Below are positions 58,401-64,000 of a DNA stretch of 64,000 bases, one piece after another (position 1 is the first letter of the stretch; each line of letters opens with the position of its first letter). The translations under genes were made by a program, and so were the position numbers. This stretch comes from a bacterium (GTDB lineage Bacteria > Vulcanimicrobiota > Vulcanimicrobiia > Vulcanimicrobiales > Vulcanimicrobiaceae). The DNA lies in assembly GCA_021832345.1 (NCBI GenBank), contig JAKBKY010000001.1, forward strand, positions 754,741 to 818,740. Direction: 5' to 3'. The notes below the pieces were generated by a model that was not told where the DNA came from, did not search any database, and saw nothing but the letters and a program-made list of their open reading frames with translations.

Positions 58401-59231
58401 ATGATCGCCCGGATGGACTCGATGCGCCGCGTTCGCCCTGCTGCGACGGTGATGCTCCTGCGGGACGCACCCCAGGGAATCGAACTGTTCATGCTGCGGC
58501 GCAGCGCGCGCAGCGCCTTTGTTCCCGATGCCTACGTTTTCCCGGGAGGAGCGCTCGACGCGCGCGATAGCGAGCCCGCGACGTTAGGGCGCATGGTCGG
58601 TCTCGATGCAGCGCGCATCCGCGCCGAGTTTCGCGCGGAGGTTCCGGCAGCGCTGCCGACCGACGTCCCGGCGCCCGGCGAGGATCAGGCTGCCGGGCTC
58701 TACGTTGCGGCGCTGCGCGAACTCTTTGAAGAGGCAGGCGTTCTGTTGGCGTGCGATGCCGGCGGCAGCGGCCTGCGCGTCACCACCTCGCCGCAGCGGA
58801 TCGGCGAACTTCGCGAAGGACTCCACGCCGATGCGTTGACGTTCAAGCAGGTGCTCGCGGCGTTTGATGCGTACGGCGATGCGCGCGCGCTCACGCTGTT
58901 TTCGCACTGGATTACGCCGCCGAACGAAGCGCGGCGCTTCGATACGTGGTTCTTTCTGGCGGCTGCGCCGTCGGCGCAAAACGCCCTGGCCGATGCCGGT
59001 GAGACGCACGACGGCCTCTGGATCGCGCCCGCGCAGGCGCTGGCTCGCCATGCGCAGGGGCAGTTCCATCTCGTCTACCCGACCGTCAAGCACCTTGAGC
59101 GGTTGACGGGCTTCGCCGACACGGCCTCGCTCATCGCCTACGCTGCCGGCAAGCCGATCGTCACCATCGCTCCCGATACGTCGCCGGACGTGGGATTCGT
59201 ACTGCCGGTCGAGCTTGAGGGGAGATGGTAG
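58401..59231 (+). CDS. NUDIX hydrolase
   Basis: A 276-residue protein. The nudix box is divided: PDAYVFPGGALDARDSEPA before an insertion, then AALRELFEEAGVLL (RE-x2-EE-x-G). This layout with a long insert resembles NUDT7/8/19-type enzymes acting on CoA or related dinucleotides. In-frame ATGs at 58401, 58413 and 58425 are possible starts. It overlaps the metallo-beta-lactamase gene by 7 bases. Confidence 0.84.
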   Translation: MIARMDSMRRVRPAATVMLLRDAPQGIELFMLRRSARSAFVPDAYVFPGGALDARDSEPATLGRMVGLDAARIRAEFRAEVPAALPTDVPAPGEDQAAGLYVAALRELFEEAGVLLACDAGGSGLRVTTSPQRIGELREGLHADALTFKQVLAAFDAYGDARALTLFSHWITPPNEARRFDTWFFLAAAPSAQNALADAGETHDGLWIAPAQALARHAQGQFHLVYPTVKHLERLTGFADTASLIAYAAGKPIVTIAPDTSPDVGFVLPVELEGRW

Positions 59232-60160
59232 AGCGCGTCGCGCTGGTGCGCGCTCCCAATCCTTCACCGATGACCTTAGACGGAACCAACTCCTATCTGC
59301 TCTTCGGCGGTGACGGGACGGCGCTGTGCATCGATCCCGGCCCGCCGATCGCGCAACATGTGGAGGCGCTGATCGAGGCTGCGGCGGGGCGGCAGGCGCG
59401 CATTGCGACGATTCTGGTCACGCACGGGCATCCCGATCACGCGCCCGCTGCCCAGAGGCTGGCGCAGCGGACGGGCGCACGGATCCTGGCCCACGCCCGG
59501 GCCGCATTCCCGCACGACGCGGCGCCGGCCGACGGCGATCGCGTGGGCTGCGGCGAGGTGGAGCTCTTCGTCATCGATGCGCCCGGACACACCTTCGATC
59601 ATCTGGTGTTCTATGATCCGGCGCAACGCGCGCTCTTCACGGGAGATGTCATCGTCGGCGAAGGAACGGTGGTGATCGCTCCGCCCGGCGGCGCGATGCG
59701 GCCGTACCAGCGCACGCTACAACGACTTGCCGACGAGTATGGGGATGCGCAGCGCATCTACGGCGGCCATGGGCCGATCGTGGATGACGCGCAGAGCAAG
59801 ATCGCCGAATACATCGAACATCGACGTCTGCGCGAGCGCGAGTTGCTTGTGCAGCTCGATGTGGGCGAGCAGACGATTCCACAGCTCGTCGAAGGCATCT
59901 ATGGGGACACCAAACGCATCTTGTGGCCGGTTGCCGCGCGGCAACTGCTGGCGTATCTGCTCGCGCTCGAAGACGAGGGCGTCGTTCGCTCGCATGCGCT
60001 AGCGCGGCCGCTATCCGCGCACGAAGCGGCGATCCTCAATCCGGATTGGGCCGGCATCGTGGGCGTGAAGCATGCGCCGTTCGTCGAAGCGGAACTGGGT
60101 GCCGCTCATCGCCTGACGGTGGTCCGTAGCTACGAACGTACCCCGGCTCGCACGGCGTAG
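59225..60160 (+). CDS. Metallo-beta-lactamase fold hydrolase (LACTB2-like)
   Basis: A 311-residue protein. The core has LDGTNSYLLFGGDGTALCID, VTHGHPDHAPAAQRL (HxHxDH), DAPGHTFDHLVFYD, ALFTGDVIVGEGTVVI and IYGGHGPIVDD, supplying all zinc ligands. The C-terminal winged-helix (VEGIYGDTKRILWPVAARQL, LAYLLALEDEGVVRS) is typical of LACTB2-like RNA or thioester hydrolases. ATG lies within the end of the NUDIX gene. Confidence 0.88.
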   Translation: MVERVALVRAPNPSPMTLDGTNSYLLFGGDGTALCIDPGPPIAQHVEALIEAAAGRQARIATILVTHGHPDHAPAAQRLAQRTGARILAHARAAFPHDAAPADGDRVGCGEVELFVIDAPGHTFDHLVFYDPAQRALFTGDVIVGEGTVVIAPPGGAMRPYQRTLQRLADEYGDAQRIYGGHGPIVDDAQSKIAEYIEHRRLRERELLVQLDVGEQTIPQLVEGIYGDTKRILWPVAARQLLAYLLALEDEGVVRSHALARPLSAHEAAILNPDWAGIVGVKHAPFVEAELGAAHRLTVVRSYERTPARTA

Positions 60161-60295
60161 CGTGCCTCGCCCCGCGCTCTCAACGGCGGTGTGCGTCACA
60201 TGCGATATGCCAGGACTCGATCCCAGGGGCGCGAAACCGGGCGTAAAACCGCACCAGACGTCACATCTGGCTCTTTTTCTCACATGGAGTCGCGT

Positions 60296-60772
60296 ATGGA
60301 GCATCAATCCGTCGGCCGTGCCGACCAATCGCCGAGCTTGCCGGGCCCAGCGCCGTTAGCTGATCCGACCACATCAGATGTGCAGCGCCCGCAACCGGAG
60401 CCGCAGGGTGCGTCCAGTCAGCCCGAAGCGCCGCAACTCCCGCCGTTCTCGCCCGGAAACTACGCGCCGCCGCCGATCTACGTGACGCAACAGGTGCAGA
60501 TGGCTCCCGCATACGTGGTGGCTCGGCAACCCAAGAGCATGGCGCTGGCGTTGGTCCTGAGTTTCTTCTTTGGGCCGCTGGGGTTGCTTTACTCGACGGT
60601 AACGGGCGGTATCGTTATGCTGATCTTGGCTGTTGTGGTGGGGATAATGACCCTTGGGCTTGCTCTGCTCTTCGTCGTTCCGGCCTGCATGATTTGGGCT
60701 GCCGTGGCCACGAACAAGTACAACGCAGGCCTCGGCGCTCCGCCGGTACAGATGAACCAAATAGGCCGCTAG
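60296..60772 (+). CDS. Proline-rich membrane protein
   Basis: A 158-residue protein: a Pro/Gln/Ser-rich N-terminal half (PQPEPQGASSQPEAPQLPPF, SPGNYAPPPIYVTQQVQ), then two hydrophobic helices (KSMALALVLSFFFGPLGLLY and GGIVMLILAVVVGIMTLGLA) as in small TM2- or yccF-like proteins. I prefer ATG 60296, with GGAG at 60286-60289 well spaced; ATG 60284 is possible. Function unknown. Confidence 0.65.
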   Translation: MEHQSVGRADQSPSLPGPAPLADPTTSDVQRPQPEPQGASSQPEAPQLPPFSPGNYAPPPIYVTQQVQMAPAYVVARQPKSMALALVLSFFFGPLGLLYSTVTGGIVMLILAVVVGIMTLGLALLFVVPACMIWAAVATNKYNAGLGAPPVQMNQIGR

Positions 60773-61240
60773 GCTTCTTCGTCGTACGCGCGGCTGCGCG
60801 GCTGCGCGGTCCCCGATGGCCACGCTGTAAATCCGCGCTCCGATCGAGCCGAGGACGAACATGATCGGTGCGGCGACAATATGTCACATGATTGAACCGA
60901 CGCCGGGACCGGACGATCCCATGAATCCGTAGCTGGGCTCAAACCCGGAAACGAGAAAGGCGAGCGAAAAGAGTCCGATGAAAAAGGGCACCGATGGGTC
61001 GAGCACGGGAATCGGCACTCCCGGTCGGCAGCGGTGGAAGGCCTGAATCGTCCGGTTCACCCCTTCCACCGCCCTGTTGCGGCTGCGACTGTGACAACGA
61101 AAAACCCAGTAACCACGGGCATTTCAGAGGGGCGCTACGATAGCGCCGCTCGCGGCGGATTCCCAGCGACCGCCGCCGGTTTGAGCTTCCTTATGCCAAG
61201 GCAAGCGAGCGGTTTACCCACACGAAAGTCTGAAGAGCCG
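60773..61240. other. 468-base region without a clear gene
   Basis: No convincing protein. On the minus strand a short membrane-like frame (VPFFIGLFSLAFLVSGFEPS) hits TGA at 60884-60886 and then continues in frame with HIVAAPIMFVLGSIGARIYS; this could be a broken small gene. A strong 11-bp inverted repeat lies at 61031-61072. Confidence 0.4.
61031..61072. terminator. 11-bp inverted repeat hairpin
   Basis: GCGGTGGAAGG and CCTTCCACCGC form a perfect stem with a 20-base loop. There is no adjacent gene end and no T-run, so it may be a decayed repeat or an RNA structure rather than a terminator. Confidence 0.35.
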
Positions 61241-61642
61241 TCAATTTAGAAGCGTGAAGTCGTCCATCCCCCGCCGTGCGGCCTGTTTGTCGAACGTCAG
61301 CGTCGTTGACGCTCCTGCATGAAGGTTGGTCGTTGCGATAAGCGCGTCGGCGAAATCGGCACCGTTGCGATAGCGAGCGAGAGAGGCACGAACGCTCTGA
61401 GCGTCTTCCACCGTCAGGAGAGCCGTTGCAAGAATCCCGTCGATAGCTTGAGCGACACGTTCCCGCGCATAGGTGTAATACGATTCCAACACCCACACGA
61501 ACTCCGCAAGGACGACGCGATTCACGAAGGCTGGGTCATCGGGCGTGCAATGCTCGCGAAGATACGATTGCGCTAAGGCCAACTGCGCTGCGTCGTCTTT
61601 CACGAGAAGACGAACCAGGACGTTTGTATCGAGTGCTATCAT
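61241..61642 (-). CDS. PIN-domain toxin (VapC-like)
   Basis: A 133-residue PIN ribonuclease. IALDTNVLVRLLVKDDAAQ gives the first aspartate, VLAEFVWVLESYY the conserved glutamate and RNGADFADALIATTN the third acidic pair; the final aspartate is in TTLTFDKQAARR. It should cleave RNA and be held inactive by the AbrB-type antitoxin encoded immediately upstream (ATGA overlap). ATG 61642 is chosen since the domain starts there. Confidence 0.87.
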   Translation of the reverse strand: MIALDTNVLVRLLVKDDAAQLALAQSYLREHCTPDDPAFVNRVVLAEFVWVLESYYTYARERVAQAIDGILATALLTVEDAQSVRASLARYRNGADFADALIATTNLHAGASTTLTFDKQAARRGMDDFTLLN

Positions 61643-61878
61643 CGCAACCCGGCACCACGCCGCCGGATCGTTGCGTTCATGTCTTGGATACTTGCCGCCT
61701 TTGGTGGAGGGGGCAAGATCATACAAAGTTCGTCAAGGGTCATTGTTGCTGGAAAGAGGTAGACCCGCCCTTTCTCGACGGCGTATTCGATGCGGTCTCC
61801 GGGTTGGAGGTGTAGTTGCTCCCGAATCTCCTTGGGCAGCGTTGTTTGACCTTTACTCGTAAGCGTCGAAGACGGCAT
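61639..61878 (-). CDS. AbrB/SpoVT-type antitoxin
   Basis: A 79-residue swapped-hairpin DNA-binding protein: STLTSKGQTTLPKEIREQLH, and LQPGDRIEYAVEKGRVYLFP are the AbrB fold. The C-terminal part (MILPPPPKAASIQDMNATIR) binds and blocks the PIN toxin. AAGGAG is a good ribosome binding site and is embedded in a palindrome that is probably its operator. Confidence 0.88.
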   Translation of the reverse strand: MPSSTLTSKGQTTLPKEIREQLHLQPGDRIEYAVEKGRVYLFPATMTLDELCMILPPPPKAASIQDMNATIRRRGAGLR

Positions 61879-61887
61879 GTTATGAAC

Positions 61888-61906
61888 TCCTTACTACAGG
61901 TAAGGA
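61888..61906. promoter_or_regulatory. Palindromic operator overlapping the antitoxin ribosome binding site
   Basis: TCCTTAC and GTAAGGA are perfect inverted arms around TACAG. A third GTAAGG half-site lies at 61920-61925. The arm contains the AAGGAG Shine-Dalgarno on the coding strand, so binding of the antitoxin would block transcription and hide the site. Confidence 0.6.
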
Positions 61907-61975
61907 TAGCACGTACGCGGTAAGGCGTCAACAACGAATTACTGGCCGTGCCGCTACAACGAACGCACCGCTCCC

Positions 61976-62371
61976 ATGGGTCGACCGTTCGTTTCGGTCG
62001 ATACCGAGGAGGCTATGCGCATGATCGTGCAGCTCTTAACGAAAGAGCTGGTCCGGCGCGAACAGGAGCACCTACTGCTCACCGACGCCGGCGCCGCATT
62101 GGTGAGCCTGCTCCCGGACGAGATCTATGGCTTCGTGTTCGCGAATCAAATCGTCCTCACGACGCAAGCACTCAGCGAGCGAGCCAACCTGCTCGAACGC
62201 TACACGCATCATGTTGCCGGAGTCTATGAGGGGATATTCCGGCAGATTAAAGGGCGCGAGATCGAGCGCCGCGCGTCCAAGTGGACGCCCGGCAAGGCGA
62301 AGGAGAAGAAGCCACAAGCCCAAAGCGAGCCGTCGTCGTCATATACCTACGACGACGGCGACGACGGTTGA
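61976..62371 (+). CDS. Hypothetical protein with acidic C-terminus
   Basis: A 131-residue, probably cytoplasmic, mostly helical protein (MIVQLLTKELVRREQEHLLL, YGFVFANQIVLTTQALSERA, NLLERYTHHVAGVYEGIFRQ), ending in a basic linker and a low-complexity Ser/Tyr/Asp/Gly tail. I do not recognise it. The start could also be ATG 62014. It lies 7 bases from the convergent coiled-coil gene. Confidence 0.5.
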   Translation: MGRPFVSVDTEEAMRMIVQLLTKELVRREQEHLLLTDAGAALVSLLPDEIYGFVFANQIVLTTQALSERANLLERYTHHVAGVYEGIFRQIKGREIERRASKWTPGKAKEKKPQAQSEPSSSYTYDDGDDG

Positions 62372-62378
62372 TGCGATG

Positions 62379-62780
62379 CTAATGGACGAAGTGCAGAAAC
62401 GCGCCGAGCGCAGCGATCAACGCCACCATCGTACCAAGCGTCCAGCGAAAATGGCTGTCGATCTTGGCGTCAAGACTATCACGCACATCGTCGATCTTGA
62501 CGTCGAGGTGGCCGAGCCGCTGGTCGATCTTGACGTCGAGGTGGCCGAGCCGCTGGTCGATCTTGACATCGAGGTGGCCGAGCCGCTGGTCGATCTTGAC
62601 GTCGAGGTGGTCGATCTTCGCATCGAGGTGGTCGATCTTCGTATCTACATCGTTCCGAAGTCCGTTCATTTCGGTGCGAAGTCCGGCCATATCGCCATGA
62701 AGGTCGGTGAGACGATCGGCGATTTGCTCGATCGCCCCTTCGAGGCGGGAGACGCGGGGTTCCCAGGGTTGTGCGGTCAT
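62379..62780 (-). CDS. Repeat-based coiled-coil protein with C-terminal membrane helix
   Basis: A 133-residue protein. After EQIADRLTDLHGDMAGLRTE the middle is a regular coiled coil built from DHLDAKIDHLDVKID and three HLDVKIDQRLG units (11 residues each, about residues 65-105). A single helix (TLGTMVALIAALGAFLHFVH) anchors the C-terminus in the membrane. The layout resembles Bdr/DUF1640-like small tail-anchored coils. Function unknown. Repeat number could vary by slippage at the 33-bp DNA repeats. Confidence 0.72.
   Translation of the reverse strand: MTAQPWEPRVSRLEGAIEQIADRLTDLHGDMAGLRTEMNGLRNDVDTKIDHLDAKIDHLDVKIDQRLGHLDVKIDQRLGHLDVKIDQRLGHLDVKIDDVRDSLDAKIDSHFRWTLGTMVALIAALGAFLHFVH
62491..62589. 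repeat. Three 33-bp tandem repeats, continued by 21-bp units
   Basis: Units start at 62491, 62524 and 62557 and are nearly identical, beginning TCGATCTTGACGTCGAGGTG. From 62590 on, shorter 21-bp variants continue the pattern to about 62640. They encode the HLDVKIDQRLG heptad-like units of the gene on the opposite strand. Confidence 0.85.
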
Positions 62781-62968
62781 GGGGCCATTCTAGCACGGCC
62801 GAGTGCCATACGCCCGGCATACCCGCCGGCGCTTCACCGCCCAGCGGTAGCCAACTTCGAGCTCGCGTGTATAGAGGGGTGAGGAACGCGCCTGCGGGAG
62901 CGTCTCTCACCGGAAACCCATTGCACGCCTAGAAGAGCCGCCCGGGTGCGGCTGGAAAGAGAGGTCCC

Positions 62969-63928
62969 ATGAGATTCACCCGTTCGATCGCAGCGCTCTC
63001 GGCGCTCGGAATCGTCGCGCTACTGGCCGCCTGCGGTGGCGGCTCCGGCTCGTCCGGCGGCGGGAACATTGGGAATCCCCTGCCGCCCGCGCCCACGGCT
63101 AGTCCCACCACGACCCCGTCCACCACCAACGCCTCCGGCACCCTGGTGAACTACCAGACCATGCAGGGCATGGGCGGCGTTCCGGTGGCTATCGGCGTCT
63201 GGGGCACGCCTCCGCCCTGGCCGCCGCCTGCCACCTGGACCCCGCCGCCGGTGACGGTTATGACGACCACCGCCCCCAACGGCAGCTTCGCCTTCACGGC
63301 CAAAAACGGCCACTACCTGCTTCAGATCGGCAGCAACGCCACCTATACGCCCCCGCCCACCTGGACACCGCCGCCGACCACGGGTACGGCCCCGCCGCCC
63401 CCTGGCGAGCCGGGAATCACGACCGTCTCGTGGCAGGCCACGGTGCATGACAACATCACGCTCACCGGGGGCAATCAGGTGCTCGTGGCTCCAAGTATGC
63501 CGCCGCAGCCCTTAGTGACGAATCCAGCCGTCCAGAACGGCCCGGACTACCGGATCGCAACGCTCACCGGCGTCGAGGCCGAGTGCCTGGCGACGATGGA
63601 CGTAATCGACACGCAAATCGGCCATGCGTTGCTGGTGCCGGATGAGTGGCTGGTGGAGAATACACGGGACATCAACGCCAGCCAAGCGGCAACGAATACG
63701 TTGGGAAGCGGAGCGATTGCGGTGTCGTATTATAACTCGAACCCTGGTGGCCCATCGAACTGCTATAGCGCGTTGTTGGGCGATTACCAGTCGGCACCAG
63801 CGAGTGCGCTTGCAACGCTCTACACGAATCCGCTCATTCAATGGTTCGGCGGCGCGTTCAACCTCCCGCAGGGCTTACATTCCGCACATGTCGCGTGGCA
63901 TATCCATCGAATTAACCTGACCGCTTAG
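62969..63928 (+). CDS. Secreted proline-rich lipoprotein
   Basis: A 319-residue protein with a signal peptide and lipobox (GIVALLAAC, GGGSGS). A Pro/Thr-rich linker contains two WTPPP-type repeats (PPATWTPPPV and PPTWTPPPTT). The C-terminal ~130 residues (VLVAPSMPPQPLVTNPAVQN, VEAECLATMDVIDTQIGHAL, LVPDEWLVENTRDINASQAA) form a compact domain I do not recognise, possibly a metal- or carbohydrate-binding envelope domain. Clear ribosome binding site AGAGAGG upstream of the ATG. Confidence 0.7.
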   Translation: MRFTRSIAALSALGIVALLAACGGGSGSSGGGNIGNPLPPAPTASPTTTPSTTNASGTLVNYQTMQGMGGVPVAIGVWGTPPPWPPPATWTPPPVTVMTTTAPNGSFAFTAKNGHYLLQIGSNATYTPPPTWTPPPTTGTAPPPPGEPGITTVSWQATVHDNITLTGGNQVLVAPSMPPQPLVTNPAVQNGPDYRIATLTGVEAECLATMDVIDTQIGHALLVPDEWLVENTRDINASQAATNTLGSGAIAVSYYNSNPGGPSNCYSALLGDYQSAPASALATLYTNPLIQWFGGAFNLPQGLHSAHVAWHIHRINLTA

Positions 63929-63930
63929 CG

Positions 63931-64000
63931 TCACTCCGAACGCGGATGCTCGAGGTCTATCAGCCGTTCGGTCTCGGCCTCCCAGTTCCGTAGGAGCGCC
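63931..64000 (-). CDS. C-terminal end of an unidentified protein (partial)
   Basis: On the minus strand the frame entering from the right edge reads ALLRNWEAETERLIDLEHPR, SE and stops at TGA (63931-63933). The charged helical sequence looks like a genuine protein end. The rest lies beyond the window, so no function can be given. Confidence 0.4.
   Translation of the reverse strand, partial: ALLRNWEAETERLIDLEHPRSE

Noticed and set aside
60884..60886. In-frame TGA as a selenocysteine codon.
   Set aside because: No SECIS-like hairpin follows, no known selenoprotein family fits, and the downstream frame runs antisense through another gene without a sensible stop.

Overview
The window reads as chromosome from a GC-rich, diderm, aerobic bacterium. 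A TonB-dependent receptor and many lipobox proteins imply an outer membrane, and heme A biosynthesis implies an aa3-type oxidase. Ergothioneine-type methylation and polyphosphate kinase genes are also present. Gene style (dense operons with ATGA/GTGA/TTGA overlaps, many GTG/TTG starts, long antisense open frames) fits an under-sampled GC-rich phylum such as Candidatus Eremiobacterota. That placement is inference; no rRNA is present to test it.

Layout. 1-3.3 kb: the end of infA, a membrane protein, a TonB-dependent receptor and a tiny membrane protein. 3.3-6.8 kb (minus): a coupled operon of FecR-domain protein, a clipped GAF domain, a membrane class III cyclase that has lost key residues, an RskA-like anti-sigma protein and a GNAT enzyme. 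6.9-13.1 kb: GH20 hexosaminidase, permease fused to a PDZ-like domain, M20 peptidase and methyltransferase, plausibly scavenging glycopeptides. 13.1-20.9 kb: palindrome, 62-bp tandem repeats, two secreted lipoproteins and three tandem, nearly identical six-bladed beta-propeller lipoproteins. 21.0-22.3 kb: a small segment bounded by perfect 28-bp direct repeats, with DUF2442, a DUF4160-like remnant and structured non-coding DNA.

22.3-36.7 kb: amino-acid permease, DUF4870 protein, a four-gene amino-sugar operon (FAD oxidoreductase, mini ImmA/IrrE protein, GlcNAc-type kinase, NanE), AidB-like dehydrogenase, MFS exporter, ctaB/ctaA, and a GH130 operon ending in prfC. 36-42.3 kb: three 163-171 bp inverted-repeat elements in two families lie among PLP dehydratase, AhpD-like, YkgJ-like, ROK kinase and glycosyltransferase genes. 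42.4-44.2 kb: an AT-richer island of two DUF488 proteins and a dual-OB-type protein, the best candidate for an uncharacterised system. 44.7-52.2 kb: lytic transglycosylase, lipoprotein, EgtD tail-to-tail with an OpuC-like ABC transporter, and ppk. 52.2-54.5 kb: AbiE-type toxin-antitoxin with a gamma-glutamylcyclotransferase-like third gene and an operator, then a decayed EVE-domain gene. 54.5-60.8 kb: housekeeping redox genes (cupin, sulfurtransferase, monothiol glutaredoxin, BolA, quinone reductase, RpiB-like, NUDIX, MBL). 60.8-64 kb: VapBC-type pair with palindromic operator, a coiled-coil protein built on 33-bp repeats, a secreted lipoprotein, and the end of a further gene.

All calls come from reading the sequence; no database search was run.
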